Source of the DNA: an uncultured Actinomycetes bacterium
GTDB lineage: Bacteria > Actinomycetota > Coriobacteriia > Coriobacteriales > Atopobiaceae
Direction of reading: 5' to 3'
Assembly (NCBI GenBank): GCA_900318935.1
Contig: ONMP01000001.1
Span: 1-48,081, forward strand
Length of the DNA stretch: 48,081 nt
The notes under the pieces were generated by a model. It made no database searches. It worked only from the letters and a program-made list of their open reading frames with translations, and was not told the origin of the DNA. Made by a program: the position numbers and the translations under genes. Shown in pieces: positions 1 through 8,823 of this stretch (positions are counted from its first letter, which is position 1; each line of letters starts with the position of its first letter).

Positions 1-369
1 CGCGTCCGCGAGATCCAGCGCATCAGCCAGGAGCCCGTGAGCCTCGAGACCCCCATCGGCGAGGAGGAGGACTCCCAGCTCGGCGACTTCATCGAGGACA
101 AGGGTGCGGTACCGCCTCTTGAGGCGGCGGAACGTGCGATGCTTCGCGATTATATCGATGACGTACTTTCCACTCTTGCAGATCGCGAACGGAAGGTGAT
201 TGTACTGAGGTTTGGCCTTGTTGACGGCCACCCGCGTACGCTCGAGGAGGTTGGTCGCGAGTTCGGCGTCACGCGTGAACGCATCCGTCAAATCGAGTGC
301 AAGGCTCTCATTAAGCTCCGCAATCCCTCGCGCGGCAAAGCGCTCTCCGAGTACGTGCGCTTGGACTAA
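1..369 (+). CDS. rpoD: RNA polymerase primary sigma factor RpoD/SigA, C-terminal part
   Basis: This is the 3' end of the housekeeping sigma factor gene; the start lies outside the window and the frame is open from base 1. The visible 122 residues hold the end of region 3 ([20 protein letters not shown]) and all of region 4. Region 4.2 carries the helix-turn-helix that reads the -35 box ([20 protein letters not shown]). The protein recruits core RNA polymerase to housekeeping promoters. The reading ends in SEYVRLD, a normal length for the C-terminus of SigA. It is followed by about 110 bases with no gene, then an unrelated gene. Family assignment is certain. That it is the primary sigma rather than an alternative one rests on the perfectly typical region 3/4 sequence. 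Confidence 0.97.
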   Translation, partial: RVREIQRISQEPVSLETPIGEEEDSQLGDFIEDKGAVPPLEAAERAMLRDYIDDVLSTLADRERKVIVLRFGLVDGHPRTLEEVGREFGVTRERIRQIECKALIKLRNPSRGKALSEYVRLD

Positions 370-478
370 GCAGGGCTTGCGTAAGCACGTATGGGGAAAC
401 ATTTCCTCAATGTGCCCGCTCTTCCCGTTTCTCTTGTATACTCCATTGAGCGTGTTGCCATCAAAGATGCGAGGCCGA

Positions 479-1216
479 ATGAACGACGCGACCTATGCCT
501 TGGCGGGCAAGTCAATACTCATATCGTCGCAGTATGACGAGGTTCACGAGCTCTGCGCGGCTTATCGGATTCCGCAATGCGAGCCCGACTTCGTTGTGTG
601 CATCGCTCAAGACGACATCGAGCACGAGCGAGCGAGTTCGGTTCGGCGGGGTACCTATACGAACTGTTCGGATGCCGTGCTAGAGACGCTGGCCGTATAT
701 CGCCGCATAGCGGAGTGGATGCCCCTTCATGATACGGTTCTCTTTCATGGGTCGGCCATCGCTGTCGATGGGGTGTGCTATCTGTTTGGGGCAAAGAGCG
801 GCACGGGTAAGTCCACGCACGCGCGCCTGTGGCGGGAGGCATTTGGTTCTCGGGTGCAAATGGTCAACGATGACAAGCCTCTTCTGCACGTTGCTGAGGC
901 GGGGACGATCGTATATGGCACGCCTTGGGATGGCAAATACCATCTGAGCTCGAATGTTGCCGTGCCCTTACGGGCTATATGCCTGCTTGGTCGCGGGAGT
1001 CACAATCATATCTGCCGCATAGCTGGGCAAGACGGGTACTTGGAGCTGCTTGGACAGACCTACCGACCGGCGGATCCTGCGTCTCTTGCCAAGACCCTCG
1101 AGCTTGTGGACAGGATTGTCGCGACCGTGCCCCTCTATAGGCTCTCGTGCAACATGGAACTCGACGCGGCGCGAGTCTCGTATACGGCAATGTCGGCCGT
1201 TGAGAACGAAAAGTGA
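479..1216 (+). CDS. HPr kinase-like (HPrK/PEPCK-fold) protein of RiPP-cluster type
   Basis: This 245-residue P-loop protein shows the layout of HPr kinase C-terminal domains: a histidine before the P-loop (LFHGSAIAVDG, H90), a Walker A GAKSGTGKST (about 104-113) and an acidic NDDKP stretch (130-134). It lacks the N-terminal domain of true HPr kinase. Stand-alone HPrK homologues of this size occur beside PqqD-like proteins in lasso-peptide and radical-SAM RiPP clusters, where some phosphorylate the precursor peptide. I chose ATG 479, which has a weak GAGG just upstream; ATG 467 in the same frame is possible. Longer readings would run back over rpoD. The stop lies 31 bases before a PqqD-like gene, so the two probably form one operon. 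The substrate is unknown. No precursor peptide is visible beside it; the nearest candidate is about 26 kb away. Function is inferred from family and neighbour. Confidence 0.8.
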   Translation: MNDATYALAGKSILISSQYDEVHELCAAYRIPQCEPDFVVCIAQDDIEHERASSVRRGTYTNCSDAVLETLAVYRRIAEWMPLHDTVLFHGSAIAVDGVCYLFGAKSGTGKSTHARLWREAFGSRVQMVNDDKPLLHVAEAGTIVYGTPWDGKYHLSSNVAVPLRAICLLGRGSHNHICRIAGQDGYLELLGQTYRPADPASLAKTLELVDRIVATVPLYRLSCNMELDAARVSYTAMSAVENEK

Positions 1217-1247
1217 TCAGGTTCGGAAGGAATCGGAGGTATCCCTC

Positions 1248-1508
1248 ATGAAGCTCAAGTCTGAGTATGTCGCCCACAGCTCTGGTACCAAGTCGTTGTT
1301 GGTTCCGACGGGTGGTGCGGAATGGTCTGGCGTGGTTCGCGGTAACAAGACGCTCGGAGTGATCCTAGAGCTGCTGCGCGAGGATACGACGGAGGCCGAG
1401 ATTGTGGCAAGCATGCGCAGCCGCTTCGATGCGCCGGAGGGTGTCATCGAACGCGATGTTGCGCACGCGATAGAGGAGCTAAGGAAAATCGACGCGATTG
1501 ACGAGTGA
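1248..1508 (+). CDS. PqqD-family RiPP recognition element protein
   Basis: This 86-residue protein starts at ATG 1248, eight bases after a GGAGG ribosome site. It has the PqqD plan: an N-terminal beta-rich part (KSEYVAHSSGTKSLLVPTG) leading into an aliphatic helix region (LGVILELLREDTTEAEIVASM), then a second helical part ending EELRKIDAIDE. PqqD-like domains bind the leader of a precursor peptide and hand it to a modifying enzyme. In HPrK-containing clusters they accompany the kinase, as here. The gene sits 31 bases after the HPrK-like gene, and a 12-bp perfect inverted repeat follows it. It carries no Cys and no membrane segment. The partner peptide and modifying enzyme are not adjacent, so the pathway is inferred. 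The radical SAM enzyme at 27182 is the only maturase in the window. Confidence 0.8.
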   Translation: MKLKSEYVAHSSGTKSLLVPTGGAEWSGVVRGNKTLGVILELLREDTTEAEIVASMRSRFDAPEGVIERDVAHAIEELRKIDAIDE

Positions 1509-1526
1509 CAAGGCTGCTGCGCATAA

Positions 1527-1561
1527 GCGTGGGAGAATACTCTCGCAGCATTCTCCCACGC
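1527..1561. terminator. Perfect 12-bp inverted repeat between convergent genes
   Basis: Arms 1527-1538 and 1550-1561 are exact reverse complements around an 11-base loop. The repeat sits between the PqqD-like gene (plus) and the EAL gene (minus), which converge here. There is no clear T-run on either side, so it is a probable bidirectional or factor-assisted terminator rather than a classic intrinsic one. Confidence 0.6.
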
Positions 1562-1583
1562 GGGCTCCGCCATTGGTTTCCGC

Positions 1584-4478
1584 TTAGATTTCGTCGAGTT
1601 CTTGGTAGGTGAAGCAGCAGTATCCCGAGTGGATCACTTGGCTTGCCGTCATGAAGTAGGTGGTGTCGGTCGGTTCGAAATACATCCTGCCCGTGATGAT
1701 CTCGCCGTCGAAAGCTGCGCGTCGCGCCTTGTTGTACCAGTCTTGCTTAATCGATGGGAAGAGCTCGCGGGTGCTCTTTCCGAGCAAGTCTCTTGCTTTT
1801 AGGCCGCTGCGATTCTCAAAGGAACGGTTTATGTAGAAGATGGTCGCGTCGGTGCCCTCGTCGGTGCCGTCCGTGGTCACGCGATATACCGAGTACGAGA
1901 TGGGCAGATTGTCGTATAGGTGGAAGATCTCCGTCGCCTTGGACTGCCGGTTGGATTGGCTCGTATGCTCGTCGTGGTCGGCAAGAAGACGCACCTCCGC
2001 CTTCTTTGTCTGCTCGTCTAGATTCTCAACTTCGGAGAAGCGGCACGACCCTACCGATACGTAGAGCGTGAGGGGCACGCCGTCGATTTCGCGAATGCTG
2101 TCGGCGATGTCCTTGGCACGTTCGCGCAACTTGATTTCATCTGCTTTGCTGTGGATTTGGCACAAGACCGCAAATTGATGGCCTGACATCCGACCCACAG
2201 ATGCCGTGACTTCGAAGGAGTGCATGAGGGCGTGTCCGAGTGCGGCAATGACCTTGTCGCCAAAGTCATAACCATACTGAGCGTTGATGGACTCCATGTC
2301 GTCAATGGCAACGTTTACCCGCGCAAAGTCGATGTTGCGCAGATAGTATATGTCTCGAAAAAGACGAGCTTCCTCGTGGATGCCCCGTGAGTTGAGGAGC
2401 CCTGTAAGCATGTCGTGACGTTTGGACGCCTCTACGCGCATATCGCTCTCGGCGAGGAAGCCCGTGTCTATGAAGTATCCAAGTAGACCGATGATTTGAC
2501 CTTCCCGGTCGTAGAGTGGCGTCTTGCTGGCAACGATGTCGCGATTCTCGCCGTGCGACATGCAGTGACCGGGCACGTTGTGCGTGGTAAGTCCCTCGTT
2601 GATGACACGCAGTTCGTCGTTCATGTAAGGATCGGGCTGGACGTGCCACCCGAGATCCTCGTCGGTCTTGCCGAGAATGTCGTTCTCTGACTCGAACTCG
2701 TAATAGTCGAGAAAGCCCTTGCTTGCTCCGAGGAAGCGACGGTCGAGGTCCTTCCAAAAGAGGTTGATCAAGCCGGAATTGAGCAGCGTTCTCCATGCGT
2801 ATCCCTCGGTGGGATCTGCCTCATTTGGCGCAAAGGTGTACGCCTCTGCCCGAGAACGCAGGCCTCTGACCTCGCTCTGCATGTTGCGGATGAGGACGAG
2901 GAAGGCCTGTGGTCGCAGACGCAAGATCGTGTAGCTCTTCCACACATAATGCCCGCGACGCACGAGACTCCGCAGTATGACGGAAGTGCTGAGACTGCTC
3001 TGCGCGTCGAGTCGGTCCTCGATGGTATCCATGTCAAAGAACTCGAGGAACGCTGACCTATCCTCGGGGAAGATCCAACGCATAGCATATTCCTTGTAGA
3101 TGCAGCGGATGTCGCTTCGGCCGGAGACTAAATCCTCGCGCGTCCCCATGTAGAGGGGCATGATGGTGTCCGACTGCGTGTCCAAGAGCGTGATGCGTTC
3201 ATAGAGGGTATAGATCTGCCGCAGGCTATCGTCGAGATGGCTGGTCTTCTCCGACTCGGATGCCTTGGAAAGGTTGCTCACGCGAAACAGCACGCAGTGG
3301 GCGTCTCGCGTCTGGGCGATGCACTTGGCTTGTATCTCGTAGTACTCCTCGTTGGAGACGAAGAGCATCCTGCCATTCTTCGCCGAGCGTGTGGACTCCA
3401 TGAGGTTGATGACACGACTGGGGAGCAGGGAGTACGGTTGAGGCTCGCGCAGCATCTCCCGTGCGAAAACGCCCGAGATCACGTCGATGTTCTGCGTGAT
3501 GTCTTCAAAGGCCGCGTTGAAGAAGAGCACACTGAAAGAGTCTGTGCGCGCCTCGGCGATGGCTAGGGGGATGCTGTTGAGCTGGCGTGCGCTCGAGAGG
3601 GCGCGTTCCTTTTCCTCGTGCGACATGAAGGGGACGGCACTGAGCAGGTCTACCTTGCCGATGCTGTCATAATAGGCCCGCGCGCGCGGCAACTCGATCT
3701 CAATTCCGAGAGATGCGACGTGTGCTAGGGACTCGTCAAGTGGCTGAGGACGGCCGAAGAAGTATCCCTGGAGCTTCTCGCAGCCGATGTCGCGTAGGAA
3801 GCGAAACTGCTCCTCTGTTTCTACGCCCTCAGCCAAGGTGTGAATGCCGATGCGTTTGGCCATCTGTATAACAGATGCCACGATGTAGCGCGAGCGTTGG
3901 TCGAAGGAGCTGAGGAACTTCATGTCGAGCTTTATCTCGTCGAACGAGAAGTTCTTGAGGACGTTGAGCGATGAGTATCCGCTGCCGAAGTCGTCCATCC
4001 AGATCTGGAAGCCGTCCGAACGAAAGCACTCAATGATCTCGTGCATATTTGTGTGCTGGTCGGCCATCAGGCTTTCGGTAATCTCGATGTAGAGGAAGTC
4101 ATGCGGAATCTGGTAGTCGCTTGCGGCGTGGCGAACCTCGGCGAAGATATCGCACAGCGTGAAGTCTAGGCGCGAGAGGTTCACAGACACGGGCACTGGT
4201 GTCTGGCCCTTCTCCACCGACTCGCGAATCGTCGCGCAGACTTGACGGATGATGTGCGTGTCAAGTAGGTGGATTACTCGCATGCGCTCGAGGACGGGGA
4301 TGAACTGGTCAGGTCGAATGAAGCCAAGCTCTGGGTCAATCCAACGCGCAAGGGCCTCGAAGCTACAGAGCTTGCGCGAGATGGAACGCACTACGGGCTG
4401 GTAATACACATGGATGTACCCTCTCTCCAGCGCGATGGAAAAGGTCTCCTCGATGTGTCGTGCCAAGTCTGTCTGCAT
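1584..4478 (-). CDS. Cyclic-di-GMP phosphodiesterase: EAL domain, PAS-like modules, degenerate GGDEF
   Basis: This 964-residue protein starts at ATG 4478 behind AGGA. Residues about 8-255 are a complete EAL domain: the EAL signature in SFEALARW, metal and catalytic positions in VNLSRLDF, IEITES, MDDFGSGYSS, IKLDMKF and AEGVETEEQ, and LQGYFFGRP at its end. It should hydrolyse c-di-GMP. A long central part follows with PAS-like segments (around 300-400 and 570-690). A GGDEF domain at about 690-850 has its signature replaced by SGHQF (near 765), so it should not make c-di-GMP and may bind GTP as a regulator. A final PAS-like segment (about 860-964) ends the protein. EAL before GGDEF, with a PAS at the C-terminus, is the reverse of the usual order. 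There are no membrane segments, so it is cytosolic. It is transcribed alone and divergently from the Ig-repeat surface protein, whose output it might influence. Confidence 0.9.
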   Translation of the reverse strand: MQTDLARHIEETFSIALERGYIHVYYQPVVRSISRKLCSFEALARWIDPELGFIRPDQFIPVLERMRVIHLLDTHIIRQVCATIRESVEKGQTPVPVSVNLSRLDFTLCDIFAEVRHAASDYQIPHDFLYIEITESLMADQHTNMHEIIECFRSDGFQIWMDDFGSGYSSLNVLKNFSFDEIKLDMKFLSSFDQRSRYIVASVIQMAKRIGIHTLAEGVETEEQFRFLRDIGCEKLQGYFFGRPQPLDESLAHVASLGIEIELPRARAYYDSIGKVDLLSAVPFMSHEEKERALSSARQLNSIPLAIAEARTDSFSVLFFNAAFEDITQNIDVISGVFAREMLREPQPYSLLPSRVINLMESTRSAKNGRMLFVSNEEYYEIQAKCIAQTRDAHCVLFRVSNLSKASESEKTSHLDDSLRQIYTLYERITLLDTQSDTIMPLYMGTREDLVSGRSDIRCIYKEYAMRWIFPEDRSAFLEFFDMDTIEDRLDAQSSLSTSVILRSLVRRGHYVWKSYTILRLRPQAFLVLIRNMQSEVRGLRSRAEAYTFAPNEADPTEGYAWRTLLNSGLINLFWKDLDRRFLGASKGFLDYYEFESENDILGKTDEDLGWHVQPDPYMNDELRVINEGLTTHNVPGHCMSHGENRDIVASKTPLYDREGQIIGLLGYFIDTGFLAESDMRVEASKRHDMLTGLLNSRGIHEEARLFRDIYYLRNIDFARVNVAIDDMESINAQYGYDFGDKVIAALGHALMHSFEVTASVGRMSGHQFAVLCQIHSKADEIKLRERAKDIADSIREIDGVPLTLYVSVGSCRFSEVENLDEQTKKAEVRLLADHDEHTSQSNRQSKATEIFHLYDNLPISYSVYRVTTDGTDEGTDATIFYINRSFENRSGLKARDLLGKSTRELFPSIKQDWYNKARRAAFDGEIITGRMYFEPTDTTYFMTASQVIHSGYCCFTYQELDEI

Positions 4479-4656
4479 GCGTTTTCCTATGGATGCGTGG
4501 CTTGGTTACAGAATCTGTATTATAGATGATGACGATTCTGTTTCATAGATGATACTGCGCAGGACCTGAGTCGGAGATGGCGGAGTTACAGCACAAACCC
4601 TTTCAGCTCACTGAGTATGAGCCAAAGGGGCCGTCGCAATCGTGAGACTCATGTGT

Positions 4657-4662
4657 TATAAT
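4657..4662 (+). promoter_or_regulatory. -10 element (TATAAT) for the Ig-repeat surface protein
   Basis: A perfect TATAAT lies 33 bases upstream of the ATG at 4695. The -35 region at 17-bp spacing (TCGCAA) is poor, so an activator or a second promoter is possible. The divergent interval 4479-4694 holds no gene. Confidence 0.55.
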
Positions 4663-4694
4663 GATGAAAACCCCACACATAGACGGAGGATGCC

Positions 4695-7600
4695 ATGAAC
4701 ACTCGCGATGACTCCCGATTCGTAAAAACTCGAGCTCTCGTGGCACTGTGTGTGACTTGTGCCATGGTGTGGGGACTGATTCCGATACCTGCCTTGGCCG
4801 AGGCAATCGAGACGGTGGATGATGCTGCTGTCGAGATTGCCTCCTCTGAGGATTCAGCGGGTGTCGAGGAGGGCAATAACGACATCCTTGAGACAGACGA
4901 CGCGTCAGAAGAAGCTCTCGTGAAGGACGACGCTGTCGTGGAGGACTCCGACGAGATCGAGCCTTCGGCGGAGCCGAAACTGAGCGTGCAGTCCGACCCG
5001 GATGACGCTGCGGCGGTCGGGACCGACCAGGATGGTGGGGTTGCCATGAGCGAGGAATTCGAGGTTTTGGCGGCACCCTTTGACGAGGACGATCCCGAGG
5101 CAGACTCTCGTACGCCGCTCGCGTGGGATGAGGGCTCCGTTTCCTCGTGGGAAGCTCAATCCGGCAGTTATGAGCCAAACATCACGGCCAACGTGCGTCT
5201 CTACAATCCGCAGAACTGCGACAAGCCGCGCACTTCTTATCTGCACACCAACGCTTCGGGACGCCTAGAGCGCGTCGAGTTCGTCGACGGCAGCCTCATC
5301 GTCGAGACCCTCTCGGCCTCGCTTCTCGGCGTGGACTCTCGCCGTGTCATCGCGTCAACGACCTACGCGCCGAGTGACCTTGCCTCGTCGAGCAACTTCT
5401 GCTGGGGAGGGTTTTACTCGGGCGCCAAGTACAACTTCGTCGTGACAGGGCAGACGAACGCGGGAGAGAACGATAAGCTTTCGGTGTATAGGATTTCGAA
5501 GTACAACAAGAGCTGGTCTTTCCTTGCGGCCGCGGAGCTCTCTGCTGCCACCGCCTTTGTACCCAAGGGACTGGAGTCGGTTGTCAAGACGACGGGAAGC
5601 CGGACGCCCTTTGCCTCGGGTGGCTGCGTCATGGAGGAGCTAGGCGGCGAGCTGCATGTGCGCACCTCCCACCTGATGTACAAGGACTCAAACGGCATTG
5701 CGCATCAGAGCAACGTCCACATCGTCGTCAACGAGTCCACGATGGCGGTCAAGGATTCCATGACGTACAAGCTCAATCAGCAGCAGGCGAACTACGGATA
5801 CGTGTCGCATTCGTTTGCTCAGCGTTTGGCTGCGCTCTCCGGCAACATGTATGCGCTTGATCAGGGCGATACGTATCCGCGAGCCGTGACCATCAAACGT
5901 CTAGGCGCGACCGGCAACAACGCGACCGTCCTTGCCATACGTGGGACTCTTGGCAACAATTCCACCGGCGTGACCTTGGGCGGCTTCGAGTCATCCGCCT
6001 CCGCCCAGACCTTGTTGGGCACTGGTGTGACATACGATCAGAGCGGGACTGGAGAACCGAACTTCAATGCTCCGCGCAACGCCTACGTGAGCGTGACGAC
6101 GCCGAGTCTCTCCACCTCGATTACGTATCTGACTTCCTATGCCTCTGACGGCAAGTTGGGTGCCGACTTCCCCAAGCTCGTGAAGGTCGACGACGGCCGC
6201 TTCCTTGCACTCTGGGCTGAGGTCAACTGCTGGGGGCAACGTACCCTGCCAAACACAAGGCAGACCGGGAAGGTGCGGTACGTCTTCCTTGACGGCAGCG
6301 GAAAGAAGCTTGGTACGATTAAGACGGTCGACGCGCTGCTCTCGGACTGCGATCCCATGGTCCACAACGGGCGCATTATGTGGTTCGCCGAGGACATCTC
6401 GGGCGAGCATGCCCCGATCTACTACTCCATCGACGCTGCAACGGGCGCCTTCGAGCGCGTCGAATCCAAAGGCACGCTTGCCGATGCCAGCGTTGCATCA
6501 ATTCCTGCAAAGACCTACACAGGTGCTGCCATCGAGCCCACTCCCGCCGTGACTTTGGGTGGACGCAAGCTCGTAGCTGGCTCCGACTTCACTGTTGCAT
6601 ACAAGAACAATACGAATGTCGGCACGGCAACCGTCACCGTCACGGGAATCAACGGTTATGAGGGCGAGAAAAAGGCGACCTTTGTTATCAACAAGGGCAC
6701 CGCCACCATTACCGCGTCGGACATCACCGTCGAGATGGGAAAGACTGCAAGCGTGGGGGCTACGGCAAGCAAGGGTGCTGGCAAGCTGAGCTATGAGTCG
6801 TCGGATAAGAGCATCGTCACCGTTTCGACGGCGGGAAAGCTCACACCGGTCAAGCCGGGTGTTGCTACGGTCACCATCACGGCGGCGGAGAATACCAATT
6901 GCGCAGGTGCCAGCAAGGTCATTGCCGTGACGGTGAGCAGGCGCATCCCCACCATCACGGCCACGGCAAAGTCACTTGTGGTAGGCAAGACCGTGAGCAT
7001 CGGAGCTAGCGTGACGAGCGGCGCCGGCGCGTTGTCGTATGCGTCGGGCGACGAGGCCGTAGCCACGGTGTCGAGTGCGGGCCAGCTGAAGGGCGTCGGC
7101 GCGGGCAAGACCACCGTTACCATCACGTCGGCCGAGAACGATGCATGGGCATCCGCCTCCAAGCAGATCGAGGTGACGGTGACGGGCACTCCTACCATCA
7201 CGGCGGCTAACAAGTCCCTCAAGCTGGGCACGACGGGCAAGGTCGAGGCAAGCGTGACGAGCGGTGCAGGCGCGCTCAGCTACAAGTCCAGCAACGCGAA
7301 GGTAGTGAAGGTCTCGACCAACGGCACTCTCACGCCCGTCGCGATAGGCGAGGCGACCATAACCATCACATCAGCTGCGACGGCCAACTGGAAGTCCGCG
7401 ACCGCAAGAATCACGGTGGTGGTGACTGACAAACCCACCATCACTGCTTCGAGCAAAACCCTCTATGCAAACAAGACCCTCTCCATTGGGGCTACCGTGA
7501 CGAGTGGGGCGGGCAAGCTGAGCTACGAGAGTGCGGATGAGGGAGTGGTGACGGTCAACTCAACGGGTCTTTTGAAGCCGGTAGCGGCAGGTGAGACGCA

Positions 7601-8702
7601 GGTCACCATTACCTCTGCAGCTACGAAGTACTGGATGTCGGCGACGAAGAAGATTACGGTGAAGGTGCAGAGGGCTACGCCCACCATCAGTGTCGCGGCG
7701 AGCAAGACGCTTACAGCTGGCAAGACCGCGAGCCTGAGCGCAAGCGTGACGAGTGGCGCTGGAGAGCTTTCGTATTCCACGAGCAATCAGAATGTGGTTA
7801 CTGTCTCGCCTGCGGGCAAGCTCACGGGCGTTTCGCCTGGCAAGGCGACCGTTACCGTCACCTCGGCGGAGAACGGCAAGTGGGCAGAGGCGACGGCAAA
7901 GGTTTCCGTCACCATCAAGGGACCACAGACCATTACGGCCACGAACAAGTCTGTTGATAAGGGCAAGACAGTTAGCGTGGGAGCTACGCTCACCAATGGC
8001 ACCGGCGCATTGAGCTACAAGTCGTCTAACGAGAAGGTCGTTACGGTAAGCGATGAGGGAGTACTGACGGGCGTCAAGCAGGGTACGGCCACGGTAACCA
8101 TCACAGCTGCTGCTAGCGGCGTGTGGGCGGCTACCACAGCGAAGATCACCGTCACCGTCAAGGCCACGCCTACCATTACCGCGTCGGACAAGACCGTGTA
8201 CATGGGCTCGACAGCCTTGATAGGAGCCACGGTCACGACCGGAGCAGGCAATCTGACCTATACGTCTTCGGACGAGAGCGTCGTTACTGTTTCGACCGCG
8301 GGCAGGCTTACTTCCGTTGAGGTCGGTACGGCCACAATTACCATAAAGGCCGCGGCAAAGGGCGTATGGAAGGCCGCGACAAAAAAGATTACGGTGACGG
8401 TAAAGAAGCGTACCAACCCCATGGTCGCTAAGGCAGTTGCCAGATCGGCGTCGTTCACCACGCTCAAGAGCAGGGACGTCACCACATCACCTATCAGCGT
8501 GACCAGTGCCCAGGGCATGGTGAGCTACAAGAAGGTCTCTGGCGATAGCCCCCTGACGCTCGACACAGCTACGGGCAAGGTCAAGGTGGCAAAGGGGACG
8601 ACGAAGGGCACATACACTATGAAAGTGCAGGTCAAGGCAGAGGGCAATGACAAGTACCTGTCGCGCACGACTACAGTTACCGCAACGATTACGGTGAAGT
8701 GA
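4695..8702 (+). CDS. Secreted surface protein with seven tandem bacterial Ig-like (BIG2) repeats
   Basis: This 1335-residue protein starts at ATG 4695 with GGAGG upstream. A signal peptide ends near AEA (hydrophobic core ALVALCVTCAMVWGLIPI), followed by a very acidic stretch to about residue 115. Residues about 130-600 form a beta-rich region that I do not recognise; it could be propeller-like. Residues about 605-665 resemble an MBG/YDG-type domain (FTVAYKNNTNVGTATVTVTG). Seven BIG2 repeats of about 81 residues follow (about 667-1236), each with a core like TPTITASDKTVYMGSTA and ending in an ITVTVK-like strand. The last ~95 residues resemble a cadherin-like domain. There is no LPXTG motif and no C-terminal membrane anchor, so it is released or held non-covalently. 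Such repeats form adhesin stalks. A decayed relative lies at 31576-32040. The ligand is unknown. Confidence 0.9.
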   Translation: MNTRDDSRFVKTRALVALCVTCAMVWGLIPIPALAEAIETVDDAAVEIASSEDSAGVEEGNNDILETDDASEEALVKDDAVVEDSDEIEPSAEPKLSVQSDPDDAAAVGTDQDGGVAMSEEFEVLAAPFDEDDPEADSRTPLAWDEGSVSSWEAQSGSYEPNITANVRLYNPQNCDKPRTSYLHTNASGRLERVEFVDGSLIVETLSASLLGVDSRRVIASTTYAPSDLASSSNFCWGGFYSGAKYNFVVTGQTNAGENDKLSVYRISKYNKSWSFLAAAELSAATAFVPKGLESVVKTTGSRTPFASGGCVMEELGGELHVRTSHLMYKDSNGIAHQSNVHIVVNESTMAVKDSMTYKLNQQQANYGYVSHSFAQRLAALSGNMYALDQGDTYPRAVTIKRLGATGNNATVLAIRGTLGNNSTGVTLGGFESSASAQTLLGTGVTYDQSGTGEPNFNAPRNAYVSVTTPSLSTSITYLTSYASDGKLGADFPKLVKVDDGRFLALWAEVNCWGQRTLPNTRQTGKVRYVFLDGSGKKLGTIKTVDALLSDCDPMVHNGRIMWFAEDISGEHAPIYYSIDAATGAFERVESKGTLADASVASIPAKTYTGAAIEPTPAVTLGGRKLVAGSDFTVAYKNNTNVGTATVTVTGINGYEGEKKATFVINKGTATITASDITVEMGKTASVGATASKGAGKLSYESSDKSIVTVSTAGKLTPVKPGVATVTITAAENTNCAGASKVIAVTVSRRIPTITATAKSLVVGKTVSIGASVTSGAGALSYASGDEAVATVSSAGQLKGVGAGKTTVTITSAENDAWASASKQIEVTVTGTPTITAANKSLKLGTTGKVEASVTSGAGALSYKSSNAKVVKVSTNGTLTPVAIGEATITITSAATANWKSATARITVVVTDKPTITASSKTLYANKTLSIGATVTSGAGKLSYESADEGVVTVNSTGLLKPVAAGETQVTITSAATKYWMSATKKITVKVQRATPTISVAASKTLTAGKTASLSASVTSGAGELSYSTSNQNVVTVSPAGKLTGVSPGKATVTVTSAENGKWAEATAKVSVTIKGPQTITATNKSVDKGKTVSVGATLTNGTGALSYKSSNEKVVTVSDEGVLTGVKQGTATVTITAAASGVWAATTAKITVTVKATPTITASDKTVYMGSTALIGATVTTGAGNLTYTSSDESVVTVSTAGRLTSVEVGTATITIKAAAKGVWKAATKKITVTVKKRTNPMVAKAVARSASFTTLKSRDVTTSPISVTSAQGMVSYKKVSGDSPLTLDTATGKVKVAKGTTKGTYTMKVQVKAEGNDKYLSRTTTVTATITVK
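6696..8405 (+). repeat. Seven tandem ~243-bp repeats coding for BIG2 domains
   Basis: Seven in-frame copies of about 81 codons lie head to tail. They are diverged (conserved frame: ITA..K...GKT..V.A.VTSGAG.LSY.SS....VTVS..G.L..V..G.ATVTIT.A), so they are an old expansion. Copy-number change by recombination remains possible between the most similar units. Confidence 0.85.
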
Positions 8703-8713
8703 CGTGGAGTAAG

Positions 8714-8745
8714 GGTACGTGAAAGGGTTACCCCTTTTGTGTACC
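8714..8745 (+). terminator. Terminator hairpin after the Ig-repeat gene
   Basis: GGTAC (8714-8718) plus the next nine bases pair with 8732-8745 (ending GTACC) around a TTAC loop, giving about 14 bp including three G-T pairs. The hairpin starts 12 bases after the stop. Only a weak T-rich tail follows. Confidence 0.65.
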
Positions 8746-8753
8746 TTGCCCGT

Positions 8754-8783
8754 TTGAGACGTAGTGAATTGGTCGATTAGGTT
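8754..8783 (+). promoter_or_regulatory. Possible promoter of the pilus operon
   Basis: TTGAGA (8754-8759) and TAGGTT (8778-8783) are 18 bases apart, close to the TTGAGA/TAGGAT pair in front of tRNA-Ser. The pilus operon begins at 8824. This is a weak call made by eye. Confidence 0.35.
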
Positions 8784-8823
8784 ATCATGAGAATTGAGGA
8801 AACAAATGGCGAAGGGATGATTT

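Noticed and set aside
6696..8405. Regularly spaced repeats considered as a CRISPR array
   Set aside because: The ~243-bp units are diverged, in frame and code for BIG2 domains; there are no short identical repeats with spacers here or elsewhere in the window, and no cas genes.
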